DNA from: Ephemerocybe angulata
Lineage: Eukaryota > Basidiomycota > Agaricomycetes > Agaricales > Psathyrellaceae
Assembly (NCBI GenBank): GCA_013368325.1
Contig: JAACJK010000174.1
Coordinates: forward strand, 124,001-188,000
Length of the DNA stretch: 64,000 bases
Reading direction: 5' to 3'
A program made the position numbers and the translations under genes. The stretch's first letter is position 1, and every line of letters begins with the position of its first letter. Shown here one piece after another: positions 31,700-42,684 of this stretch. The notes under the pieces are model-generated. The model had not been told where the DNA came from, searched no databases, and saw nothing but the letters and a program-made list of their open reading frames with translations.

Positions 31700-34376
31700 C
31701 TATGTGAGTCGCAGAGTCTTCGAGCGTGTGCTTGTGCGTGTTGGCGCCGCGGGAGGTCGTGATGGCTTTCCCCGACCACCCCCTGAACCGCTCTTCTTCT
31801 TCTTTGGCTTGGTATCTTCTTCGGCTACCTCCTCATCATCAGATACAATGAGCTTTCGCTTGTTCCTTCCCTAGAAAGCACGACGTGAGGACCAAAGGAG
31901 TCTGGCGAGAGGAGTAGAACGGGCCTTGATACTAGGTGCTGCCTTCGATTTCGTTTCAGACTTCGTGTTCACAAAGATTGATTCATTCTCGATGTCGGTC
32001 AGCTCAGACTCCTGGTCAAGATCCTTGAGGATGGCTGCATCCACAGAATCTTCGTCACTTTCGTGATGGGACCCGAACAGCGCACGACCCGACTAAGGGG
32101 GAAACGATGAGTTGCATGCACGCAAGGTAAGCATGTTCAGATCCTCGAAAACATACGCTATCAGACCCTCGATGCTTTCCCGCCTTCATCCTGCAATCGG
32201 ATTCCTGTAAAAAATAAAGCAAAAGTAAGTTTCGATGAATGGGATAAGGGCTCAGATGACCTTTGGTTTCTGGATTTCATGGGTGGCTTTCCTTGAACTT
32301 GAAGTCTTCTTTAGTGCGAGAGATTCCGGGAACAACAGGTCTTGGAGAAAGGGACTCGCTTCGCGTGAAGGTAAGAACACCTCAAGCGCCTTGGGAGAGG
32401 GGTTTTGTTGTGGTGTGTTGGCATAGAACGAATCCATGGAGTTGGTATGGAAGAGTGATTTCGCCGGAGTGCGCTGGGGCTCACGAGGGGGCGACGGGGG
32501 GCGGCTGTGTTCAAGTTCGCGTTCGCGCCGAGGGAGAGTCGGAGGCCGGCTGCGTCCGCGACTGCGCTCGCGTTGGCGTTCACGAAGGGGAGTCGGAGGC
32601 CGAGGGGGAGTTGGTGGCCGGCTGCGTTCGCGACTGCGCTGGCGCTCGCGCTCATGTTTGCGAAGGGGACTCGGAGGCCGAGTGTGGTCGCGTTCGCGAC
32701 TGCGTTGGCGTTGGCGTTCACGAGGGGCAGTCGGCGGCCGACTGCGAGGCCGAGTGTGTTCGCGCCTGCGCTGGCGTTCGGGAGGGGGAGTTGGAGACTG
32801 ACTGTGTTGGCGTTCGCGAGGGGGAGTCGATGGCCAAGTGTGGTCGCGTTCGCGACTAGCTTGTGGATCTTCATCCCCGCGTGTACGGATGATGGGAATA
32901 AATGTCTCGAAGTCCTCATACTTCGACACAGCCCTTATCTGGCTTTTGGCTGCGCTTACAACATCCTTCCGCTCCGGGCGCACTGCCTGCTTCTTCTTCT
33001 TCTTCTGGGGGGAGAAGTCGATGAGCCTGAGGGACGCATCAGTACTAAACTGAAATAGGCACCAAAATCCACGCACCCATTGAGATATCTCATTGTTGCT
33101 ATCGCCCATTTGTCGTCGCCTTCGAGCATTCCGTACACATTCTCATAGAACCCTTGGAGAAAGAAGTACGGCGGGTCGTCGTTACCCCACTTGTCAACCG
33201 GCAGGAGGGAGAACACAGTCTAGAGAAATGGTGAGACACGAAGCGACAGTAAAGATGCCATATCGCACCTGAGTCATGCCATATGCCGCCATCTGGGGCG
33301 TCATTCACTTCTGGCCGTGGATCTGGACTTTGTTCTCCTGGTTCTGCGAGGGTGGCCCACCATATGCCGTTGTTGGCCCGGTGAAGATGCTACGTAGAGA
33401 CTGTGATCCAATAAGCCATGATAGGTATCTGAATGATGAAAAGGGACTTACACGCTCACACAGAAATCCCCGAAAGAGCCCTTCCCAGGGACGATTGGGG
33501 TTGAACGCCAAATTGGTCGGAAAGAGCAGTGACGACCAGTCGGTCTCATCAAACCTCACCCGCCCGTTATCCAGATCATCGAGGAAGGCACTGCCAAAGA
33601 ATCAATTGGTTAGTACCAGAAATGTAGAGGGGTAAGAGTGTGTACGTGCTCAGGATTCCTTTCAAATTGGGCGGCGTACTTCAGCGGGCAAAGAAGGCGA
33701 GCAATCTGGAGATGATGGTAACCTCGCGATGAAGACTTGGTGTCCGTGAGTGAGATCCGAGGGTCCAATTGATTCTCCATGAACTCGAGCATGTATTCAA
33801 GGATATCCCTTTTGAGGCTTCGGGAATCTTCTGATCGTGCGCTGTTGGCAGCAACACTCATCTACAAAGTATGAGTACACCGGTGCATGGTCAGAGTGTA
33901 TGCGACGCACCATTGCAATGAAGTCGTCCAGAAGGGTACCTTCCTCGTTGTATAGCTTCTTCAGTGTCTTAGTGAAGTAATGGGACTTGGGAATAAGGTC
34001 GATAATCATTGAAAACTGGCGCTTTTGAAGCGGAGTCAGCCTGAGGAAAGTGGTCAGACTACAATCTGCGGTCAACGGCAAAGAAAGAGGATTTACTCAA
34101 TATTTCCATCTTCCTCCTCTGTCCCCGGTGGCTGGGCCCCTATTCCACAATAGATAATTGTAGTCAGGTTGAGGTAGAGCCCAATGCCAGGACAAATCCA
34201 TCGAAACGCCATAATATATGCGTGTAATGGTTGTCTGCAAATCGGCGTTAGGCGTGGTCTCATTTACAATGGCGGGGTGCTTACAATGCAGTTTTCTTCC
34301 TGAATATGCATGACTTGAGGGCAGAATAGTGAGCATCATAGTCTGCTTCGTCGATTGGGCGTTGTACACGCGCCAT
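31700..34376 (-). pseudogene. DUF6698-like gene with RS/PR-repeat tail, degenerate
   Basis: Starting at 34376 (MARVQRPIDEADYDAHYSAL), exons give HAYIMAFRWICPGIG, LTPLQKRQFSMIIDLIPKSH, then ISLTDTKSSSRGYHHLQIARLLCPLKY, SAFLDDLDNG, WEGLFRGFL, IFTGPTTA, MTPQMAAYGMTQTVFSL and DPPYFFLQGFYENV. The order and motifs (ARLLCP, IFTxP, FYxNV) fit the fungal family of unknown function DUF6698. An in-frame TGA sits at about 33303-33301 between IHGQK and MTPQ, and two exon joins (33646/33590 and 33450/33389) are out of phase, so the gene looks broken. The C-terminus (32252-33040) is a long Ser-Arg-Pro-rich repeat and ends in a Lys-rich, nuclear-looking tail at 31700. It faces the Plavaka gene head to head, 174 bp apart. 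Confidence 0.6.
32440..32870 (-). repeat. Coding tandem repeat, Ser-Arg-Pro-rich
   Basis: Imperfect units of about 50-60 bp read on the minus strand as variants of RERQRSRERDHTRPPSPLR / RERDHTWPSTPPRER. It is strongly G-rich on the plus strand, which produces long open frames there that I regard as artefacts. Confidence 0.65.
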
Positions 34377-34550
34377 GGTGGTGGTGGTACGGGGACAGGG
34401 AGCAGGGATCTCTGTACCGCGCCGGCGTGGATTGATCGCGCCCCGCTTAGTCAAATAAGTCCCACGGCGCGCTTGGACCCACAACTAATTATAGTTGTAG
34501 GTCCTCGACGATGGCATGATTTGAATCCATACACCCACCACACCCTTATC

Positions 34551-37500
34551 ATGGAGGGCTCATACGTGTGCCATCCATGTGGCAGTCGCTGGAAAAACAG
34601 TAGAGCTCTCAAAGCTCACCAAAGGAACAAGAAATGCAAAGCAAATCTGACAGCACCGAAATCTGAACCGGGGAGATCAAGGCTTCCCCTAAACGACCCT
34701 GAGGACACCGATATGGGCCAACGGTCTGAGGAGGATGATGCTGTGGATATTCCAGCTGAGATGCCTGGGCTTTTTTTTGAGGGAAGCGGTAACAGTGAGG
34801 ACGGAGAAGAATTGAATGAGGTACGTGTTGAAGTGTGTGCATCTATCGTTACGCTCATCATGCCTATGCCCTAATTTTATTTTGCAGGATTTAGGCTATG
34901 CTAGGGATGTGGACATGCAACTGGACAGTCTGGATTCACATCCAGCACCACCTGAGCCCAAAGTTCGTCCACGAGGACTACCAACACGAGCGGCAATGCG
35001 GCTGCCTGCTCGTTACCGTGATGAACTTCCGCAGCCAGCCGTTCAGCCTGTTGCGGTACCGATTGCTGAGGAGGTTGAGGATAATCCGCCAGCTGTCGCA
35101 CCACTCATGGAATTTAGACCTTTCGAAACCACCCCAAATGCCTGGGGTGTTTACCGCGAATATCCGTTTGGCCGCCCCTCTTACATTCCTGACGGTGGAT
35201 CTGTTGCTGATCCATCGGCATTCCCATCCTTATATCAAACCTCTTCCCTCCCTTCTTATCTCCCTTACCGTGGTGCCCATGACAAGCCTCCCTGGGCCCC
35301 ATTTTCTAACTACTCCTCCTGGGCCTTGATGAACTGGCATCTTGGAGACAGCGCGAGTCGGTCATTGGCAGGAATGAATGACTTGGTTGCGATCATCCGG
35401 GACGACCCTGACTTTAGCATTTCTGAGCTGAAAGGCTTCAGAGCAGAGAAGGAGGGTGCTCTTCTCGAAAACTATGATTCCGATGAGGACATCCATTTTC
35501 CTCCCGGTTGGATCGAAACCGAAGTCCATGTCCCCCTTTCCACTGTGGGCGTCGAGCAGACAGAAGCGACTGCTAAAACCTTTACAGTTGAGGGTGTGCA
35601 TGTCCGATCGCTACTCGACATCATTCTCTCAGCTCTTCAGGAGCCTGCTGCTCAGCGCTTTCATCTTTTTCCATTCCGCGAAGCATGGAAACCTGACGAG
35701 ACCTCTGAACCCCGTTATATATTCAACGAGATCTACAACTCGGATGCGTGGATGACGGAGTATCAGGATGTTCTTCAGAGGGCTGCTGATGATGGCTGTG
35801 AACATGAGGTTGTGCTCATAGGCATGTCTCTCTGGTCCGACGCAACACAGACCGCCCACTTTGGGCCGTCCTCATCATTGTGGCCAATCTACGTCTATTT
35901 GGCCAATGAATCCAAGTTAACCCGCGGTCGCCCATCAGCATTCTCCGCCCAGCATCTGGCGTATATTCCGAAGGTGTGTCAAATAGAATTTGTTCTACAA
36001 TATGTCCTACCCGCCTAACTGACTCCTTCAGCTCCCAGAAGAATTTGATCTATTCTACGAGAAGGAGTTTGGAAAGAAAGCAAGCCCGGAGATCAAATCG
36101 CTCGTAAAGCGGGACCTTGTGCACGCTCTATGGCTTTTTATCCTAAATCCCGAGTTTATGAAGGCTTACATCCACGGGCATGATTTTGAATATTTGGACG
36201 GGATTGTACGTCGGATGTTTCCCAGGTTTTTTACGCATGCTATGGATTACCCCGAAAAGTGAGTGCTCTTTTAGATTACTTGAATATGGAATGCTAATAC
36301 CGCAGTGAAGAGTTCTTCACGCATGTATCAAACACCTTGCCAGATGTCTATGCCCTGTGTGCCTTGCCGAAAAAGAGGATGTTGATAATTTAGGCAAAGA
36401 TCGACATGAGGAGGCCTGCAGCACCGAGCTCCGAGTCGATAACCATCCCCACCGCATTGAAGTAGAATCTGCATGGCGTCTCCTGTTTCAGGGCTTGAGT
36501 CTATCCAACAAGCGATATCAGGAGATCTTTCATGGCCACTCTGATGTTCCAGTTCGTGTATGTACACTATTTTCATCCCCATCTCTTCCCTAAATATGAA
36601 GCTGATGACCTATTTCAATTAGAATGCATTCTCTGTTCGACTTTCGGCACATGGGTTTGATTATTACCGAATAATTATGCCAGACCTCCTCCACGAGTTT
36701 GAGCTCGGAATATGGAAAGACGTACTCACTCACTTGGTCAGAATTGGAGATGTGCTTGGGGGTGATATTCTCAGAACAATGGATGAGCGGTAAGTACAGG
36801 CATCATTGATCATTGAGTGAATGAATCTAAAACAAAGAAATGACAGGTACCGGCTAATACCAACATTCGGGCGCGATACAATCCGCTGATTCCCAAAAAG
36901 TGTATCAGCCTTGCATAAACTTGCTGGGCGGGACTACGAGGATTTATTACAAGTATGGGCCTCAAATCCAGCCTATAAAATTCTATATGTTAGCTAATTT
37001 CTATTTGCAGTGTGCACTTCCTGTTTTCGATGGCCTCTTTCCCAATAAGCGGGACAACACTATCGTTCAGCAACTTCTGTTTGAGATGGCAACGTGGCAT
37101 GCACTCGCAAAGCTCCGTATACATGACAGCGTCACAACGAACGAGCTACGCGCATCTACTAAGCGTCTTGGAGCAATTGTGCGAATATTTGTGAAGGAGA
37201 CATGCCAGCGGTACGAGACAAAGGATCTCCCGAAAGAGGTGGCCATGAAAAACCGCAAGAAAGGAGGAGCAGCAAAGGAGGTTTCTACAATGAAACCAAA
37301 GGATAAAGGGAAAGCGAGGGAGAAGAGTGATGATGCAGAGGGCGAGATCCGCGAGAAGGAGAACAAAAAGCAGCATCATTTTAACTTCCTCACATACAAG
37401 TGGCATTCACTGTCCCATTATCCCGATGCTATCGAGCGGGTGGGAACAACTGACAATTTCAACAGCCAAACAGTGCGTCTACATGATTTTAGTGAACCAT

Positions 37501-38896
37501 GTTATATCCTTATTGACCTGATTTGTAGGGAGAACTCCAACACCACAACGTCAAATCAATTCTCCTTCCTCGCGCATCCCGAAAGAATGTTGTAGCAGGC
37601 ATTGAAAAGCAGCATCTACGCCATCGCCGAGTTTACGGAATTCGACAGAGGGTCCTGGGGCCAACCACAAAAACCAAACCAGGTCATGGACTGCCGTTTG
37701 TCCGAGGCGAGGCTCTCCCCGAGTCAAACCCTAATGAGCACTATCAAATGTCCCGAGAGGCGAGATCAGAAAACCGACTACACCTCCCTACCTTCCTGCG
37801 TGACAACGAAGGGGATCCAGCCACAGCTGTAAGAATGAAATATATCTGCTATGTCAACCGCAATACTAATACACTCACAGAACTTTCTAAAGCATCTCAA
37901 AACTCACATTCTGCTGCGGTGCCAGAAGCGGGAATATTATGACGGCGGCGACGCAGATTTTACCCCAGCAGAACTGCGCCAAGTGGTTATCATCGGAGAC
38001 TCGATCTATTCGCACAGCGTCCTGCGAATTAACTACACCACGTACGATGGCCGCCGTGGCCAAGATACGATCAATCCACGAACTCGGCCTAATGTTATGC
38101 TTCTGTCTCCTGAAGGAGGGGACTCGCATCCGTACTGGTATGCCCAGGTGGTCGGTGTTTTGCATGCTAAAATCCTCTACAAGAACACGGCGATGTATGC
38201 AGGTGCAACACCTCAGAACCTGGATTTCCTGTGGATACGGTGGTTAGGACCTGTGGAAGGACATAGAGGAGGCTGGAAGGAAAAGCGACTTTACCGACTG
38301 GGATTCGTGGCAGAAGAGGATCCTTCCGACTCCTTTGGCTTCTTGGACCCTGACAGCATCATACGTGCTGCTCATCTCATACCTGCCTTCAAGGAAGGAT
38401 TTGACCCCAAGGGGCTAGGACCTTCAATTGGACGACGTCAGGGCCAGGACTACAAATACCTAGAGGTTAACATGTGAGTGCGGTTACCTGCTACTCACAC
38501 ATCCCCTAACTATTGCTGTAGGTTTGTCGACCGAGACATGTTTGTGAGGTATCGGGGGAACGGAATAGGTCATCACTCCACTCGTGAGGCAACCAGCATC
38601 TTTATAAGCGACCGTGACAAGGTCGACGAGAGCGTCGCAGGAAACGAGCACCATATAAACCTGCTCAGATACGACAGAAGGCGGAAAGCAAACGGGGCTC
38701 TGACGATGAAGGAGAATCATCAGACGTCGCCGAAGGGTCCGACAACATGGAGATTGACTCTCAAGAAGGCTCGGACATAGAAGAGGAACCAGAATTGTCC
38801 TCAGACTCGGAGGAAGAGGTAAGCGACAATGATGACCTCCAGCCGGGAGAGATGGAGGGAGACGAGGAAGAGTGGGAAGATGATGATGATATTTGA
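34551..38896 (+). pseudogene. Plavaka-family transposase with a nonsense codon and a frameshift
   Basis: Ten exons (34551-34820, 34888-35973, 36032-36258, 36311-36557, 36623-36789, 36847-36952, 37011-37472, 37529-37828, 37881-38473, 38522-38896) give about 1,280 residues. It opens with a C2HC zinc finger (YVCHPCGSRWKNSRALKAHQ). SSLWPIYVYLANESK, CLCPVCLAEKEDVDNLG, PDLLHEFELGIWK, IPTFGRDTIR, ALPVFDGLFP, WHALAKLRIH and FLTYKWHSLSHYPDAI are the signature blocks of Plavaka, the CACTA-related transposases of mushroom fungi. A TGA at 36887-36889 stands where RRFP (CGA) is expected, a single C-to-T change. Near 38694-38697 (GGGG) the frame must shift to enter the acidic tail that ends at 38896. No terminal inverted repeats were found. 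Confidence 0.85.
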
Positions 38897-38934
38897 AACC
38901 AGGGGCCTGTATGTAGTACACCAATCGCAGTCGG

Positions 38935-39483
38935 TCACCCATATTCAAAGGATTGAAGGTCGACGGTGACACCGAGACCTGCTACTCCGGCCTGAAGAAA
39001 GTAGTAATAGTTAGTATGGGGCAAACGAAGTATTTTGCACGACGGATCGATTGGAGGAGTCGCGTCGCGATTGGCCCCGCGCGGCGCCAGCTCGTCACGA
39101 TCCGTCATGCACGGGGAACAAAAACTCACCACCGGCTGTAGTGGCGTAGCACCACGATTAAACGCGACAACGAGGAATGCACTGTTGTTGCTGTAGGTAG
39201 GGCCAAGGCCACAGTGGAGCTGGTCCGCATACGCCTTCTTCCCGCAGCTGTCGGTCCATAGGGAATGTGGTGGAAAACAAAGGAATAGAACAATGACCGT
39301 CCGTACCTCGTCACAGCGCGTAACACATGCGCTGTTGTGTGAGTACGCCCACATTACTCCTTCAGCCCTCTGGATTCATGATCGAGAACGAAGCCAGAGC
39401 GAGTCCATACTGCCAGGTTCCGAGGCCATATATGGCAACGGGTACTTGTCCCCGGCACTTTTTGTGCCAAGCAATTTCCGCAT
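38935..39483 (-). CDS. Short four-exon gene of unknown function
   Basis: Exons 39483-39411, 39331-39307, 39247-39130 and 38991-38935 splice in phase with GT...AG introns. The product is about 90 residues: MRKLLGTKSAGDKYPLPYMA, then TSCGKKAYADQLHCGLGPTY, FLVVAFNRGATPLQP and VTVDLQSFEYG. There is no clear signal peptide. The KYPLPYMASE piece resembles a conceptual stretch just upstream of the gene at 49688 (KYPIP, stop, MASE), which could be coincidence. I recognise no family. Confidence 0.4.
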
Positions 39484-39755
39484 CGAAGGCCATGTGATCG
39501 TGAGAACGGCTTCCTAAAAGAGTGTGATGCCCCTGTGCCAGTGCCACAACCAGTGCCACAAGTCCGAGACCTCCCTCCAAATCTCCTTCTTATCTTAACC
39601 TCACATTTGTAGTTCGTAATATGTCCAATCAAAAGTGTCAAGTCCACCCAACACCCGAGTCGTGCAACAGCCCCACACGCGCTTCCCCGAATGGGTCCCA
39701 ACTGTGCTTGGCCAGGTTTCCACGGGATCCTCGCCCTCCCTCCAATATCGACGAC

Positions 39756-40265
39756 ATGCTTCCTGTACAAAGGTAAAGTACCCAAAATCATCATTTTTCT
39801 CCAATGTCTGACTTTGTAACACAGGACTATCTTGCCTGGTGGTGGTCACGACCAGACCGTCCCGGTGGAGATCATCAGGCACATCGCGACTTTTCGATGT
39901 TGTCCCCCACCGAGCTATACGTACAACAGTATCGACGATGCCTACCCACTCGATGCTACGGATCTTCCTCATCACCAGTGCGATTGGGTGTCCACCAACT
40001 TCTTGCTGGCATCGTCAGCCTTCTACTCGCAAGTATGAACCCCCCTTACCCGTACCTAGCCGATGTCACGCAAGACGCCGGGAACCGTCATCTTCTCAAT
40101 GAACATATCGTTCGCGAGCTTCTCAGCGTGGCACCGTTGTTCCCAGCTCTCAACCGTGTCATACTCCCCGTTCCACCTTCTACTTCCCCCACAGATATAG
40201 ATATCTTTCGCCAGCGCCTTGCAATCACAAGTATTACTGTGGAAACGATTACTGTAGACTTGTAA
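39756..40265 (+). pseudogene. Truncated F-box-like gene with an internal deletion
   Basis: Exon 1 (39756-39772) and a phase-2 intron match the layout of the neighbour at 40494. Exon 2 carries the F-box-like start (VEIIRHIATFRCCPPPSYTY) but after SSAFYSQ (about 40031) jumps straight to MNPPYPYLADVTQDAGN and the C-terminal block ending in ITVDL. Relative to 40494-41871, about 850 bp holding the leucine-rich middle are missing, and the join is out of frame. It is a deletion derivative of a tandem duplication. Confidence 0.72.
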
Positions 40266-40493
40266 CGTATTATAGTATGTGCATTAACCAGCTGTATACA
40301 TTTCTACTCTCTTTCCAATGTTCCTTTTAATCACATTTCAAATTCTTCACATTTACCCGATCGTATCTGTCTCCACTCTGCTTTACTTTCTCCACACAAG
40401 AATGCCGCTATCCCAAAAGTCTCAGCACAACTCCACAGGTCTCGCTTTTCTCTACCACTACCTCTACCACACCATAGCCTTTCTTTTCGCAAC

Positions 40494-41871
40494 ATGGACG
40501 AAGCCACCCACGTCGACCACTCGTCGTTATCAAGGTACGCAACCGCATACTCGTCTCTTGCGTTATAGACAGTCGTCTGACTCCTGATGGTGATTAGCGA
40601 GAATAACGAACTCTTTGTCCCGCCCGACATTATCAGGCATATCGCAACATTTCGATGCATCCCTCCACCCTGCTATACCTTCAACCGCGTCGACGATGTG
40701 TACCCCCTCGATGCTCCTGGCCTTGCCCATCATAGATGCGAGTGGACTGCCCCCGAGCTTCTCCTTACATCGTCAGCGATTTATTCGGACGTCTACGACC
40801 TCTCCTGGCAGTCCCCTCGAGTTCACACTGTTCGAGCCTTGCGCTCAGTCCTAGAAGGGGCGTTTCGACCATACCTACGTCGAGGAGAGTCGCGGACCCC
40901 TGCAGAATGTATTCGGTGCATCGATATCGTGATGGAACTTTCCGTCATGCAGTGGGAGGACGTTCTCCCAACCCTGTTTCACAGTCTCTCGCAGCTCCGG
41001 ATACTTATCCTTTCCGACCGGACACATTCCTTCCTTTCGTTGGACGGCTGCAGCCCGTCGAACGTCCCAATTGGCCCACGTCCGTGGGGGTCGTCTTTTC
41101 CGCGGTCCCTTACCCAGGTCCTCCTCTCCAGCCATAACCTTGGCGTCAACATGGATGACCTCGTTCTATTATCCTTGGAGGTTCCTCAGCTGGAACGACT
41201 ACAGGTAGCGAAGTTCAATGACCCCCACTACATTTCCCTACAAGACACCGTCACCTCACCTTCATATTTCTTCCCATCCTTGGTTTGGCTTTCGCTCGGT
41301 ACCTTCTTGCGCTCTCCGGACGACGCCATCTCCATCAATTCTCGAGGCGCGAAGGCCTTCACTACCCTCCTCCGAGCTCTGTCGGTTGCATCTGGCCTAC
41401 GTCGCTTGACTAGGTTAGATATTCTGTACGATATAGAGCTCCCAGAGAGATTCCTCCAGGTTCACGGTCCCCGCATTCACACCCTATCCGTTCCCAGCAA
41501 ACATCATCGATCGATTAGGCGCCACTCCAGCCTAAGTCGCTTCACCTCTCTGAAGAAACTGATCTTTCTCTTGGAAGTTGGAACCCTCCGTGAGCCCCCT
41601 CGCTGCATTGACAAACCCATCGCTTGAAACCATAGTTTTCATGAACCCCCCTTACCCGTACCTAGCTGATGTCAGGCAAGACGCCGGGAACCTTCGTGGT
41701 CTCAATGACCATATCATTAACGAGGTTCTCAGCGCGGCACCGCTATTCCCAGCACTCAACCGGCTCGTACTCTCCTTCCCGCCTTCCGCTTCTCCCGCAG
41801 AGATAGATACGTTTCGCCAGCGCCTTGCAATCGCAAACATTACTGTGGACATCATTATGGTAGACTTGTAA
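40494..41871 (+). CDS. F-box-like protein with leucine-rich middle; one-base frame break
   Basis: Exon 1 (40494-40534, MDEATHVDHSSLS) and exon 2 (40598-41871) give about 437 residues if one C is ignored. FVPPDIIRHIATFRCIPPPCY is a degenerate F-box. The middle (WEDVLPTLFHSLSQLRILIL, LLSLEVPQLERLQV, LRRLTRLDILYDIELPER) is a set of irregular leucine-rich segments, and the end (YPYLADVRQDAGN ... FRQRLAIANITVDIIMVDL) is shared with the truncated copy upstream. The frame breaks in a run of five Cs at 41595-41599: as read, the protein stops at about 41627. Removing one C continues it as LAALTNPSLETIVF. F-box/LRR proteins of this kind usually recruit substrates to SCF ubiquitin ligases; the substrate is unknown. 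Confidence 0.7.
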
Positions 41872-42184
41872 CACACTTGTGTATTCTTTAAACCGCTCTA
41901 TACATCATTACACTCTCTTTGAAAACCCACCCCTCTTTCAAAGTCCACCCTGCGTTCCATATGAAATGTACGACCGCTTCACGCTTCGCATGGTAGGCTT
42001 CTTCCCCTTCTTCCGCCCTGCCGCCTTTCGTTCATCAATCTCGGTCTTGGGACTGAACGGAACCTTTGCAGCCTGCCCGTGGTCAGATTATCGGCTATTT
42101 TGGAAGACACGAGTAACTCACTTCACGAACAGTACTATCCAACATGGTCAACGCCCCTTGCTCGGGCCGGCTTGGGCCGGACTT
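41872..42184. other. Spacer between the F-box pair and the bounded element
   Basis: No gene is supported here. It precedes the left inverted repeat at 42185. Confidence 0.45.
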
Positions 42185-42235
42185 CCTTCGAAGAAGGGAC
42201 TTGGGACAAGGTGCGCGGGAACGGGGGGTTTCTTC
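42185..42235 (+). repeat. Left 51-bp inverted repeat of the DUF6589/RecQ unit
   Basis: 76% identical, ungapped, to 48564-48514 on the other strand. It contains the palindrome CTTCGAAG. Confidence 0.65.
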
Positions 42236-42684
42236 GAGCGTCAGTATTGAAATAAGAAAATGGTCTATTTCCACAAAATTTGGGATACCTGTACCTTACA
42301 TGCCAATGAAACCCCTTGTAAACTAAAAAGCTCATATGTTGTGTATACATGGCTGGAGACCCTTGCCAGTGCTACGCTTGCAAAATCTGACCATTTGTCT
42401 CATAGAAAAGTCATTCCAGCCTCAATAACCTCCAAACTCGGGGAAAATATACTAACTGTATGTTGAAACATACATACCAAATTTTGTCACAAGAGGTTCA
42501 CCGAATCCCTTACATTGACGATCTCGTCGACGGGGAGACCTCGTAGCCGTGGCTGTGCCGCGCGGATGTTGTGAATAGGGGCTTATGCCCCAAAGCCGTC
42601 GTCGATCGTCGCCCGTCTCAAAGCTGACCCAGGGGACCATGGAGGGGTGAAACACATTCGAAAATTTATTATTCTACTTCAACC

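Noticed and set aside
32263..32859. 198-residue plus-strand frame opposite the RS repeats
   Set aside because: Antisense of the Ser-Arg-Pro repeats; the minus-strand reading continues a spliced gene.
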